The notes under the pieces were generated by a model that was not told the origin of the DNA, did no database searches, and was given only the letters and a program-made list of their open reading frames with translations. Below, piece after piece: positions 24,525 through 32,505 of a stretch of 64,000 nt of DNA. Location: the NCBI GenBank assembly GCA_016203455.1, contig JACQMR010000014.1, positions 1 through 64,000 of the forward strand, given 5' to 3'. Source of the DNA: Candidatus Wildermuthbacteria bacterium. GTDB taxonomy: Bacteria > Patescibacteriota > Minisyncoccia > Minisyncoccales > UBA10102. A program made the translations under genes and the position numbers. Every line of letters starts with the position of its first letter. Position 1 is the first letter of the stretch.

Positions 24525-26360
24525 TTATGTTTTGTTTGGTTTCTTTCCCACAATCCGTTCAAACTCCTCTTGTTCTATCGTTTCTTTTTGTATCAGAATA
24601 TCGGCTATCTTTTCAAGTGTTGCCCGCTTTTGGCGCAGGATTTTCTCCGCCGCCTTTTTTGCGGTTTCCAAAAGCGTAGTTACTTCTTTATCTATTTCTT
24701 CCGCCGTCTTTTCAGAGTAGTTTTTGATTTCTCCCCCGAATCCTCCGGGGTATTCTTCGCGTCCTTCCCCGCCAAAAACGACGGGTCCGAGTTTGGCGGA
24801 CATGCCGTATTCTCTTACCATTCCGCGCGCAACCGCGGATGCTTTCTCCAGGTCGTTTGAAGGACCCGTGGAAACATTTTTGAAGATCAGCGTTTCCGCG
24901 GCGTATCCGCCCAAGAGCACCGCGAGTTCGCCGGCAAACTCCGTTTTTGTTCTCATGTGCCGGTCTTCGGAAGGAAGCTTTAGGGTGTATCCTCCGGCCC
25001 TGCCGCGAGAAATAATAGAAACCTTGCGCACCGGATCTCCAAAAGGCATGGAAGCGGCAACCAGGGCGTGTCCGGCTTCGTGGTACGCCGTTACCCGTTT
25101 TTCCTGCTTTGAAAGGGCATGGCTTTTGCGCTCGGGCCCCAGGAGCACTTTGTCTATGGATTCCAGCAGTTCCGCCTGGGAGATACTTGTCTTGTTGCGC
25201 CGCGCCGCGAATATGGCCGCTTCGTTCATCAAGTTTTCAAGGTCCGCTCCGGAAAACCCCGGCGTTCGTTCCGCGACTTCCCGCAGGTTTACTCCCTGGG
25301 CAAAAGGTTTTCCTTGCGCGTGCACTTTTAGTATGGCGTCTCTGTCTCCCACATCCGGAAGATCCAGGGTTATTCTGCGGTCAAATCTTCCGGGGCGCAA
25401 AAGCGCGGCGTCAAGGACATCCGGCCTGTTTGTCGCGGCAATGACAATGCAGGTGGAATCGCGCTCAAACCCGTCCATTTCCACGAGTATCTGGTTGAGC
25501 GTTTGTTCTCGTTCATCGTGTCCTCCGCCATACCCGAATCCTCTGTGTCTTCCTATGGCATCCAGTTCGTCAATGAAGATAATGCTTTTCTCCGCTTTTT
25601 TGGCTGTTGCGAAAAGGTCCCGCACCCTTCCCGATCCAACTCCCACGAACATTTCAATAAATTCAGAGCCGGACGCTGAAAAAAACGGCACTCCCGCCTC
25701 GTTGGCAACCGCCCGCGCGAGCAAGGTCTTTCCCGTTCCGGGAGGGCCTATGAGAAGCACGCCTCTGGGTATTTTTGCTCCCATGAGCAGATATTTCTTG
25801 GGGTTTTTCAGAAAATCCACAACCTCTTGCACTTCCTCTTTTGCCTCTTTGAGTCCGGCAACATCTTTGAACATTACTTTGTTCTTGGTATTGCCGTCAG
25901 CCCCAAAGAGCTTTGCTTTAGCTCGGGTAAAATCAAATGCCTGGCCCAGGCCTGTTTTCGCTTGGCGAAAGATAAAAAAGAAAAACAGGACAAAAAACAA
26001 AATAGGCAGAATAATAACGGAGAGAGGCGTTATCCACGCCAAGAATCCGGTTTCCGCCTTGCTTTGTATGTTTGCCCCGCCCAGTTTTTCTTGGGTTACC
26101 CCCAAATTAAGCAAGGTTTGCGAAAGCGCGGCATCCTGCTCTTTGAGGGATTCTTTCTTGGTTTCATCTTGATACAGAATTTCAATGCGGCCGCCAAGCA
26201 CCGCAATTTCTTTTACGGCCCCTTTTTGAATGTCCGCGGCCAGTTGCGTAAGAGAAATTTGCTCTGTTTTTTGAAACGGGCGCGCGAACGCCGAAAAAAG
26301 CGCGGAAACTCCCAGCAGAATGACAACGACGAGAAGAAAATTCTTTCCCAAATGTTTCAT
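24525..26360 (-). CDS. ftsH: ATP-dependent zinc metalloprotease FtsH
   Basis: FtsH is the membrane-anchored AAA+ protease that degrades misassembled membrane proteins and regulatory proteins. The 611-residue protein has an N-terminal membrane segment (NFLLVVVILLGVSALFSAF), an extracytoplasmic loop, a second membrane segment (VIILPILFFVLFFFFIF), then the AAA domain with Walker A GPPGTGKT (around 204-211), Walker B IIFIDELDAIG and SRH NRPDVLDAALLRPGRFDR. The zinc site HEAGH is near residue 426. Length and order are standard. It is transcribed alone; the ATP-grasp gene and a terminator lie upstream of it on the same strand. Confidence 0.97.
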   Translation of the reverse strand: MKHLGKNFLLVVVILLGVSALFSAFARPFQKTEQISLTQLAADIQKGAVKEIAVLGGRIEILYQDETKKESLKEQDAALSQTLLNLGVTQEKLGGANIQSKAETGFLAWITPLSVIILPILFFVLFFFFIFRQAKTGLGQAFDFTRAKAKLFGADGNTKNKVMFKDVAGLKEAKEEVQEVVDFLKNPKKYLLMGAKIPRGVLLIGPPGTGKTLLARAVANEAGVPFFSASGSEFIEMFVGVGSGRVRDLFATAKKAEKSIIFIDELDAIGRHRGFGYGGGHDEREQTLNQILVEMDGFERDSTCIVIAATNRPDVLDAALLRPGRFDRRITLDLPDVGDRDAILKVHAQGKPFAQGVNLREVAERTPGFSGADLENLMNEAAIFAARRNKTSISQAELLESIDKVLLGPERKSHALSKQEKRVTAYHEAGHALVAASMPFGDPVRKVSIISRGRAGGYTLKLPSEDRHMRTKTEFAGELAVLLGGYAAETLIFKNVSTGPSNDLEKASAVARGMVREYGMSAKLGPVVFGGEGREEYPGGFGGEIKNYSEKTAEEIDKEVTTLLETAKKAAEKILRQKRATLEKIADILIQKETIEQEEFERIVGKKPNKT

Positions 26361-26398
26361 GGTATTGCCATTGTAGCAGAGATATTATCAATTTCAAC

Positions 26399-26449
26399 AA
26401 AACCGCTTAATCCTTAACCCCGTTAAGGTGGGGATAACTAGGCGGTTTT
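26399..26449. terminator. terminator built around a DnaA-box-type palindromic repeat
   Basis: AAAACCGC (26399-26406) pairs with GCGGTTTT (26442-26449), enclosing the repeat CCTTAACCCCGTTAAGG plus TGGGGATAAC (26412-26438). The nested stem followed by T residues on either strand suggests a terminator for the ATP-grasp gene, whose stop codon lies inside it. The repeat belongs to the family also seen at 31204, 62526 and 62970; here its DnaA-like box has one mismatch. Confidence 0.65.
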
Positions 26450-27919
26450 CGGGTCTGGTGTCTGTTGATCTTTGCGCAGTCCCGCAGAAATAGTAGATAT
26501 AATCTCTGCAATGTGCGGACGAAGGGTTTCTGAAGAAGTTGCTATGGATTGGCGGAAGATAAGCTTGAATAAGCTGGGAACATTACCAATAACCGGCTTC
26601 CCTGGGCGTGGCATGGAGTCAAGCATAAGAAATTCGGAATCGTTCTTTATTTCCCATGGGAATGCCTGTTCTCTTTGGAAAGTTAATTCTTTATGTTCCG
26701 CGTTAAAAGAATATATGCCAGGGCGCAGAGGGATATTCATTTTGTATACGCCTTCTCTGGATATAAAGATATGAGAAATGGGTACGCGTTTTTGAAGCGC
26801 GGTATTTGCCGAGTTAAAATCAAAGCGATATTCGCCCGCGAGATGTTCTGCGATGTGGAAAAAATCCATGGGAGGCGTTTCTCTTTCTCCCAATATGCCT
26901 AGAGAGTAGATATGCAGGTCTTCCGGGGACTGGGGCACGCATTCTTTCGCGTATATGAGCTTTGTTTTTTGATCATACATGAATGAAACGCCAAAGATTC
27001 CTTTGTATCCGTTTTTTGCAAGCGTCTCCCCGGTTTTTTCTACGATATTTCTTGCGGCAAGTTCAATGTTTTCTTCCCAGGAACAAAACCCAAGATCATG
27101 CCCAACTTGTAATCCCCCGGGTTCTTTACCGGCGAGCGTTTCTTTTATATCCATAAGCTGGAGTTGAAGCGAAGAAGAAAGTATGCCTTGACGCGTAACG
27201 CACCCTGCCATAAAAAGCGTAAGGCCTTGGAGTATTCTGGTAATATGCACCTCTTCAAATTTTTGGTTTAGGGAAAGAGCGGTCATCATGTCTTCCCAAT
27301 CGTCTTCGTTTTGGATGATAAAGGGGGTTTGTTCAATGCCGGTATTGGAAAAAGCGCGCTGCACTAGAAAGGGCATTTTATGTTGGTCTATAAATTGTTG
27401 AAAGGTATATGCGAGAAACTGTTCTCTGGGTACGCGCATGCTCCCCATATTCGGCAGGTGCATACTCCCCAGAAGATTATGAAAGTCGGTTTTAAGCCAT
27501 ACAGCTTGAAATGTTTCTGGCTTATTGCCTATCCATTCAATGTTTTGCTCCTCAAGTTTTTTAACGATGTCCGGGGTTATTCTGTGAAGAAGTAAACGAA
27601 CAGGCATTTTTCGCGACTTAAGAAAAGCGTGGAAGGCGTAGTTTCCAAGAAGATAGCTTGCGGAGTGTATTTTCTCTGCCGCTTTTGGAAACTTTTCTTC
27701 CATGCAGAAGATTGAAGAATATCCGTACGCGCGGAGAATATCTACATCGGCCGTATCTTTGGCGGTATATATGGTGTAGTTCTGGAGAAAAAAAGAAGGC
27801 ACAACGCGGGGGTAGGGAACCATGCCAAAACCAATAAGCGTTTTCTCTTGCATAAGAGAAAGCGTTTCTTTGAGATTTGGCACGATTCTCTGCCATGATG
27901 AGGGGAGGTTTGAATGCAT
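26438..27919 (-). CDS. ATP-grasp domain protein, substrate unknown
   Basis: The 493-residue protein has the ATP-grasp pattern. PFLVQRAFSNTGIEQTPFII around residues 184-203 resembles the first nucleotide-binding strands, and GYKGIFGVSFMYD with IYAKECVPQ near 310-335 corresponds to the Mg-ATP-binding end of the fold. ATP-grasp enzymes join a carboxylate to an amine or thiol through an acyl phosphate. The N-terminal 180 residues form a preATP-grasp-like domain (GYSSIFCMEEKFPKAAEKI). No signal peptide is present. It has no obvious pathway neighbours, and the last codons form part of the terminator stem. Confidence 0.75.
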   Translation of the reverse strand: MHSNLPSSWQRIVPNLKETLSLMQEKTLIGFGMVPYPRVVPSFFLQNYTIYTAKDTADVDILRAYGYSSIFCMEEKFPKAAEKIHSASYLLGNYAFHAFLKSRKMPVRLLLHRITPDIVKKLEEQNIEWIGNKPETFQAVWLKTDFHNLLGSMHLPNMGSMRVPREQFLAYTFQQFIDQHKMPFLVQRAFSNTGIEQTPFIIQNEDDWEDMMTALSLNQKFEEVHITRILQGLTLFMAGCVTRQGILSSSLQLQLMDIKETLAGKEPGGLQVGHDLGFCSWEENIELAARNIVEKTGETLAKNGYKGIFGVSFMYDQKTKLIYAKECVPQSPEDLHIYSLGILGERETPPMDFFHIAEHLAGEYRFDFNSANTALQKRVPISHIFISREGVYKMNIPLRPGIYSFNAEHKELTFQREQAFPWEIKNDSEFLMLDSMPRPGKPVIGNVPSLFKLIFRQSIATSSETLRPHIAEIISTISAGLRKDQQTPDPKTA

Positions 27920-27963
27920 AGGCGTTGAGTTATTATACGATTTTTGACTAATAAAAACAGTTG

Positions 27964-27994
27964 AGGCCCGGGAAAGTATGAGTTTCTCGGGCCT
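27964..27994 (-). terminator. rho-independent terminator for the 28012-28893 gene
   Basis: AGGCCCG and CGGGCCT with adjoining GAAA/TTTC pairs form a stem between 27964 and 27994. On the minus strand a TGTTTTTA tract follows about ten bases on. Confidence 0.65.
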
Positions 27995-28011
27995 TTGTTC
28001 GCCTCCTTAAT

Positions 28012-28893
28012 TCAGGAAATTTTTAGAACTGGGCGGAACTCCCCGGGTTTCCGGGGGGTCCCGATTTGCGTGGCTCGCACCCAGGTCATGGGCGCGAGCG
28101 AGATCCGGGGATTACCTTCTTGGCGTTCCAATGCCTTGAAGTGAATGAACAGGATTTCGTTTTTTTCCACCTTGCCCGTGGCGAGGTACTTGGTAACGCC
28201 GTGCGTTGTGAGCGCGTGGCCAACCCCTGCGATTGGGGAAAAGTAGAGTATGGCGGCCCCCTGGTCGCCGTAAGGGTTGGGGCCGGGATTCCACCGGCCC
28301 GTGGAGCGGGGTGCCGTGGCCGGCACCACAATCCCCTGGTCTTTGAAGACCTCGGGGAGGTGTTTAGCCACTCCGCCCCACAGCTTTTCGTACCCGGCGC
28401 AACCCGGATACGCGAACCGCGCCGTGGGCGTGAATGCCAGACCCTCGGGGGTCTGGCTTGCCCAGCCCTGCCATTGTCGCTGGGCAACGACAAAGAATTT
28501 TTTCCCACGGGTGGCGATCCCGATCTCGGTTTGGGTCATCAACCCAGACCGGCCGAAGGCCACAACACGGAAGTTGTCCACAGGTTCTTCCCGAGTGAAC
28601 GGGAAGCCGTTATTTTGCCAGGTCACCGGGACCTGGAAAAGAAACGGGTTTCCGGGGGTAAGGGGGCGGTGTTCCGAGTTTTGTTGCTCGGAACTTTTTC
28701 CGCTCTTCCCCCAGAAGACCACCTGGGGGAGCTTGGAGGTGGCAGTAGGTGCTACTACCACATCCACGGAATCCGGGTGGTGCGCTAGCAACTCGGCGAA
28801 CACGCCGAGGTATGGGATTCGCACGGTCCCCTGCTGTTCCAGGAAGACCGCGCTGATCTCCAGACCCGCCGTTTTCATGTCGGCCATAGCCAT
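28012..28893 (-). CDS. orphan hypothetical protein, GC-rich, strong ribosome-binding site
   Basis: This 293-residue protein has no signal peptide, membrane segment or catalytic motif I recognise. Recurrent features are beta-rich stretches (GKKFFVVAQRQWQGW; NEILFIHFKALERQ) and a Pro/Gly-rich middle (TGRWNPGPNPYGDQG). Its start ATG 28893 is preceded by AGGAGG at 28902-28897, one of the few canonical Shine-Dalgarno motifs in the window, and its base composition is visibly richer in G and C than its neighbours. It has its own terminator. Together this suggests an acquired gene. A second in-frame ATG six bases downstream is also possible. Confidence 0.7.
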   Translation of the reverse strand: MAMADMKTAGLEISAVFLEQQGTVRIPYLGVFAELLAHHPDSVDVVVAPTATSKLPQVVFWGKSGKSSEQQNSEHRPLTPGNPFLFQVPVTWQNNGFPFTREEPVDNFRVVAFGRSGLMTQTEIGIATRGKKFFVVAQRQWQGWASQTPEGLAFTPTARFAYPGCAGYEKLWGGVAKHLPEVFKDQGIVVPATAPRSTGRWNPGPNPYGDQGAAILYFSPIAGVGHALTTHGVTKYLATGKVEKNEILFIHFKALERQEGNPRISLAPMTWVRATQIGTPRKPGEFRPVLKIS

Positions 28894-29088
28894 GATCCTC
28901 CTCTGTGTGAAGCAAAACTGCCATATCTATATCACCTTTTTGCTCCAATGTCAATACTATGTTCTTGTACCGATTTTTTACCGAAAGCCGGCTTCTCTTG
29001 CCGCAGTTCTGTTTCTCGCAATCTTTATCTCCTAATTCTTAACCTTTTGACTCGTGTGTAACTTAGTTATGTGTAACTTAGTTAAACT

Positions 29089-29129
29089 AAACTGTGGATA
29101 ACTTGGTCGGGCCAAGTTATCCACAGTTT
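29089..29129. repeat. 18-bp perfect inverted repeat with two DnaA boxes
   Basis: AAACTGTGGATAACTTGG (29089-29106) and its exact reverse complement (29112-29129) flank a 5-nt loop. Each arm holds a perfect DnaA-box consensus: TGTGGATAA at 29093-29101 and TTATCCACA at 29117-29125. Just upstream are two short copies of GTGTAACTTAGTTA (from 29058 and 29071) and a small palindrome TTAGTTAAACTAA. Confidence 0.85.
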
Positions 29130-29172
29130 AGGCAGACTAAGTTTAAGAGAGAAATGGTGGTACTATGGGCGT

Positions 29173-30060
29173 ATGGTGTACGGGATAAAAAGGGTAAAAC
29201 GCGCAAAAAAGGGTTTAGCGGGCTTACTTCTGTTTTTTCTTCTATTTCCTTTTGTTGTTTGGGCGCAGATGGGGAATGTTGCCGTTAATGAGATTGTTTT
29301 GCCCGCGGGGGTAGCTGGAACTGCACAGGGGTTATACGGGGATGCGGTGATAATCAACGAGATTGCGTGGATGGGAAGTTTTGCGCCTGGCGTGGATGCA
29401 AAGCAAGGTTGGAGATATGAATGGCTGGAATTGTATAATGCTGGGGCGAAGGAACAATCGCTGGAGGGGTGGGACATAGAGCTAATACAAGGCGAGAAGA
29501 TCATGTTTTCCATATCTCTTTCGGGTGTCATTGGTTCAAACGGGTTTTATCTTGTTGGGGCGTCCAAAAAGATCCCGGATATTGATATAAGTTATGAAAA
29601 TTTGGCGGGCAAGTTTGCCAACTCTGGCATGGAGGTTGCGTTAAAAGACGGGTCGGGTTTAGTGGTTGATGCCGTTGATGCTTTGAAGGGCTGGCCTGCC
29701 GGAGATAACGAAACCAAGCGCACCATGGAACGAAAAAGCGTAGTGGGGTCAGACCCCACTACGCAGGGCGGGTGGATTACGAGTGAGAATCCGGGAGGCA
29801 CGCCAAAGGCAAAAAATAGCGCGGGGTTTAAGGATAACTCCGCGGCAGGAAAATCCGAGAGAGAAACGGAGGCGGGTTTTGGCGTTGGCAATGTTTTTCA
29901 AAACAAGAAAGACGCCAGCCAAGCGTCTTTCTTGAATTTCTCTACTATAAAGAGTTCGCCTATTCTGCCGGCTTTGTCTCTGGCTCTGGTGTTTTGTCTG
30001 GCTCTGGTTTTTCTGCGGAGGCGTTTGGCGCGGCAGGCGACCCGGCGGATTGGAGTTTAA
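29173..30060 (+). CDS. secreted lamin-tail-domain protein with C-terminal membrane anchor
   Basis: The 295-residue protein begins with a basic region and signal peptide (LAGLLLFFLLFPFVVWAQ). Residues about 58-200 match the lamin tail (LTD) fold: VIINEIAWMGS, then YEWLELYNAG, LEGWDIEL, and GFYLVGAS. Bacterial LTD proteins are surface or secreted adhesive/nuclease-associated modules. A low-complexity linker leads to a C-terminal membrane helix (ILPALSLALVFCLALVFL) followed by a basic tail. Its last 101 bases overlap convergently with the 3' end of rpsA, and the rpsA terminator lies inside its coding sequence. Confidence 0.78.
   Translation: MVYGIKRVKRAKKGLAGLLLFFLLFPFVVWAQMGNVAVNEIVLPAGVAGTAQGLYGDAVIINEIAWMGSFAPGVDAKQGWRYEWLELYNAGAKEQSLEGWDIELIQGEKIMFSISLSGVIGSNGFYLVGASKKIPDIDISYENLAGKFANSGMEVALKDGSGLVVDAVDALKGWPAGDNETKRTMERKSVVGSDPTTQGGWITSENPGGTPKAKNSAGFKDNSAAGKSERETEAGFGVGNVFQNKKDASQASFLNFSTIKSSPILPALSLALVFCLALVFLRRRLARQATRRIGV
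29904..29934 (-). terminator. rpsA terminator, inside the LTD gene
   Basis: CAAGAAAGACGC (29904-29915) and GCGTCTTTCTTG (29923-29934) form a perfect 12-bp stem. On the minus strand it lies 26 nt after the rpsA stop and is followed by a T-rich tract (TTTTG). It is simultaneously coding for the convergent LTD protein. Confidence 0.75.
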
Positions 30061-31150
30061 GAGACATGCGGTGTTCTTCGGGGCTGATGTCTATGATATA
30101 AAACGGATATGTTTCTCCGGCTTTTAAGGCGTCTTCCATTGCTTTTCTGGAGCCGAACTCTGAAATGTGGCACAAGCCCTGGATTTTTGCCTCTATCTCC
30201 ACGAATGCTCCAAAGGGATTGATCTTGGTAACTTTCCCTTGCACCTTGTCGTCTTTTTTATATTTTTTACTCGCTTCTTTCCACGGGTCTTCCTTTAGGG
30301 TTTTTAAGGAAAGCGAAGCTCTTCCGTTGGAAACATCAATGATTTGGGCTTTTACCCTATCTCCAACTTTCAGGAAATGAGAGGGATTTTCAATAATTTG
30401 CCAGTCAATTTCTGAAATATGAATGAGTCCTTCAATCTCGTCTCCCGGGCCCCCAAATTTCACAAACGCGCCAAAATCAACCACTCCGGTAATGGTTCCT
30501 TCCACAACATCTCCCGCTTTGTATTGGGCGAGAATCTCCTTGATTTTTCTGCGTTCTTTTGAGCGTTCAGACAGTATGATTTTTTCTTCTTTCGGGTCCA
30601 GGTCAAACACTTCAACCTCCAGTTCTTCGCCCATGAATTTTTGCAGGGCCTGTAAAATGCGGGAAGAATCCCCGTCTTCCACCTTTGGGTAGTGTTCCTG
30701 GGAAAGCTGGGATACGGGCAGAAATGCCTGCTGTCCTTTGATTTCAGCGAGCAATCCGCCTTTGTTGGCCCCTATGATTTTTACCTTGATAAGTTCTTCT
30801 TTTTCTTTAAGGGATTTGAGCGTGTCCCAGGTGAGTTCCCTGCCCGCTTCTTTGAGCGAGAGTTCAATGTATCCGTCTTCGTTTTCCAATTCTGTGATTT
30901 TTGCCGCCACGAGATCTCCTATTTTTACATTTTTGAGCCGCGCTTTTTCATCCAGGAATTCTCTGCCGTAGATAATGCCCACTCCTTGAGGGCCCAAATC
31001 AAAATAGAGGGCGGATCTTCCAATGCCGACTGCTTTTCCTTCCACAATTTCCCCCACGCGATAGGGGTGCAGGGCATCCGTCCTGGCGGGAGCTTGCGCT
31101 AACATGGTTTGCATATTCTCTACCTTATCCGCCGTTGCCTTTTTTGTCAA
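29960..31150 (-). CDS. rpsA: 30S ribosomal protein S1 (four S1 domains)
   Basis: S1 binds mRNA and helps recruit it to the 30S subunit. The 396-residue protein has four S1/OB repeats. The first starts at VGEIVEGKAVGIGRSALYFD. The second, at EELIKVKIIGANKGGLLAEI, ends in AFLPVSQLS. The third contains VVEGTITGVVDFGAFVKFGG with GLIHISEIDW, and the fourth contains VQGKVTKINPFGAFVEIE with GLCHISEFG. The tail is Pro/Glu-rich. Six domains are usual in Proteobacteria; four is typical of Firmicutes-like and CPR S1. Given the scarcity of Shine-Dalgarno motifs here, S1 may matter for initiation. It overlaps the LTD gene tail to tail. Confidence 0.93.
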   Translation of the reverse strand: MTKKATADKVENMQTMLAQAPARTDALHPYRVGEIVEGKAVGIGRSALYFDLGPQGVGIIYGREFLDEKARLKNVKIGDLVAAKITELENEDGYIELSLKEAGRELTWDTLKSLKEKEELIKVKIIGANKGGLLAEIKGQQAFLPVSQLSQEHYPKVEDGDSSRILQALQKFMGEELEVEVFDLDPKEEKIILSERSKERRKIKEILAQYKAGDVVEGTITGVVDFGAFVKFGGPGDEIEGLIHISEIDWQIIENPSHFLKVGDRVKAQIIDVSNGRASLSLKTLKEDPWKEASKKYKKDDKVQGKVTKINPFGAFVEIEAKIQGLCHISEFGSRKAMEDALKAGETYPFYIIDISPEEHRMSLKLQSAGSPAAPNASAEKPEPDKTPEPETKPAE

Positions 31151-31203
31151 CGAACAGCGAGCTACAAACTAGGCAGTTAGCTTGTAGGATTTTCGCACTT
31201 AAT

Positions 31204-31245
31204 CCTTAACCCCGTTAAGGTGTGGATAACTTAAAGGGGTTAAGG
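31204..31245. repeat. DnaA-box-type palindromic repeat, copy 2
   Basis: CCTTAACCCCGTTAAGG followed by TGTGGATAAC (31204-31230) carries a perfect DnaA box (TGTGGATAA, 31221-31229). CCTTAACCCC (31204-31213) also pairs with GGGGTTAAGG (31236-31245), making a second, larger hairpin. It lies between the divergent rpsA and MBL-fold genes. Confidence 0.8.
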
Positions 31246-31298
31246 ATGGAAATTTTATGATGGTTGAAACAGGTTTTTTTGCGTGGTAGTATGCGGGT

Positions 31299-31958
31299 AT
31301 GCAGATACTTTGGAAAGGGCAATCGTGTTTTTATGTAACCTGCGCTCCCGTCAAACAAGATCAGGCGCGCGTGTTAATGGACCCGTTTGATGAGTCGGTT
31401 GGATTAAAAATGTCTCCGGTTGAGGCGGATATTGTTACGGTTTCTCACGGCCACGCGGATCACAGCAATGTGAAAGCCGCTAAAGGCGCTCCTTTTGTCA
31501 TAAACACTCCGGGCGAGTATGAGGTAAAAGGCGTGTTTATCCAGGGCATTCCAAGCTATCATGACGATGCAAAAGGGAAAGAGCGCGGGGCAAATACCAT
31601 ATTTACCGTAACTGTTGAAGGCATAACTCTGTGTCATCTTGGAGATCTTGGCCAAAAAGAACTCGCGGCAGACCAGCTAGAGAAGATTGGATCCGTGGAC
31701 ATTCTCATGATCCCCGTTGGGGGCGTGTATACGATAACAGGGGAAGAAGCCGCCAAAATAATTGGGCAAATAGAGCCAAAGATCGTTATTCCCATGCATT
31801 ACGCGCTTCCGGGGTTAACGCCAAAGCTGAATTCGGTTGATGAGTTTTTGCGCACCATGGGAAAAAAGGGATTGGAGGCCCAGCCAAAGCTTGTGGTGAA
31901 AGAGAAAGATATCGCGGCAGAGCGAGATGAGGTGGAAATTGCGGTTTTGCAGGCATGA
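31299..31958 (+). CDS. metallo-beta-lactamase-fold hydrolase (UlaG/UPF0173-like)
   Basis: The 219-residue protein has the MBL metal-binding motif SHGHADHSN (H-x-H-x-D-H, near residue 50) and downstream histidines in LCHLGDLGQ and MHYALPG that complete a dinuclear metal site. The N terminus ILWKGQSCFYV and the GANTIFTVTVEG segment resemble the UlaG/UPF0173 branch, which includes phosphodiesterase- and lactonase-type enzymes. It is probably cytosolic. It is transcribed away from rpsA, with a repeat in the shared upstream region. The substrate cannot be inferred. Confidence 0.85.
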   Translation: MQILWKGQSCFYVTCAPVKQDQARVLMDPFDESVGLKMSPVEADIVTVSHGHADHSNVKAAKGAPFVINTPGEYEVKGVFIQGIPSYHDDAKGKERGANTIFTVTVEGITLCHLGDLGQKELAADQLEKIGSVDILMIPVGGVYTITGEEAAKIIGQIEPKIVIPMHYALPGLTPKLNSVDEFLRTMGKKGLEAQPKLVVKEKDIAAERDEVEIAVLQA

Positions 31959-32058
31959 TGTAGATGTTTTGAGTTGTGGGCGTCGCTTAGCTCGCGGTTT
32001 TTTGTGGAACCGCCCCCCGCGTTCTTTACTGCTAAGCAAAAGGTTTCCATGCTCGGCA

Positions 32059-32194
32059 TACTGTTTTTACGCGACCACCTTGTTCCGCCCCCGGCGGGGC
32101 GGACGGGTTGCGCTCTCGGTCTGCCACCCCTTGTCCCGCGGGGACTTCGGGGACCATGCTGGCAGACCTCCGAGAGCTCGCTCTAAAAACAGTA
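32059..32194. ncRNA. inverted-repeat-bounded structured element (RNA or MITE-like)
   Basis: The 310-nt gap between the MBL gene and the next gene holds this 136-nt element. Its ends TACTGTTTTTA (32059-32069) and TAAAAACAGTA (32184-32194) are exact inverted repeats. Inside, GCTCTCGG (32112-32119) pairs with CCGAGAGC (32170-32177), TCTGCCA (32120-32126) pairs with TGGCAGA (32160-32166), and smaller GC-rich hairpins (CCGCCCC/GGGGCGG; GTCCC/GGGAC) fill the loops. Before it, around 31990-32037, lie two simpler hairpins including GCGGTT/AACCGC. It matches no RNA family I know; a miniature inverted-repeat transposable element is the main alternative. Confidence 0.5.
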
Positions 32195-32268
32195 CCGCCT
32201 CGCATTTCCCCGTTTAGGCATTCAGTTATTGGGATTGGGCATTGATTAGAAATTAGGAATTAGAAATT

Positions 32269-32505
32269 GTGGCGCGATTCATTAAAAAAGTGCAAAACCT
32301 TCCCGAGAGTTCCAGGCGGGTTATCCTGTGGAGCATTATGGGTGTTTTAGCGGCAGGGTTGGTGTTTTTTTGGGGCAGGGATGCTATACAAACAATACGG
32401 GGATTGGGCGCGTCAGCCGGTCCGGCCGATGGGAAAGAATCATTGGATCAAGTGATTCAAAAATTTCAACAAGAATTGGAATATGCCCGACAACAAGAAC
32501 AATAA
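32269..32505 (+). CDS. small single-pass membrane protein
   Basis: A GTG start at 32269 gives 78 residues: a basic N terminus ([14 protein letters not shown]), one membrane segment ([17 protein letters not shown]), then a soluble C-terminal helix ([20 protein letters not shown]). Its end overlaps the gyrA start by 23 nt, so translation of the two may be linked. Short proteins of this shape are common in CPR genomes without known function. A copy of an AT-rich repeat (ATTAGAAATTAGGAATTAG) precedes the start. Confidence 0.6.
   Translation: MARFIKKVQNLPESSRRVILWSIMGVLAAGLVFFWGRDAIQTIRGLGASAGPADGKESLDQVIQKFQQELEYARQQEQ

Noticed and set aside
24724-26172. A 482-codon open frame opposite ftsH
   Set aside because: It is fully antisense to the well-conserved FtsH gene, is Ser/Pro-rich and shows no domain. 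It is a shadow frame.
26412-31245. A replication origin
   Set aside because: DnaA boxes are single and dispersed in repeats; no dnaA or dnaN gene and no AT-rich unwinding region with clustered boxes is seen. gyrA alone is not enough.
32059-32194. Bacterial SRP (4.5S) RNA
   Set aside because: The conserved GGAAGCAGCC apical motif is absent on both strands.
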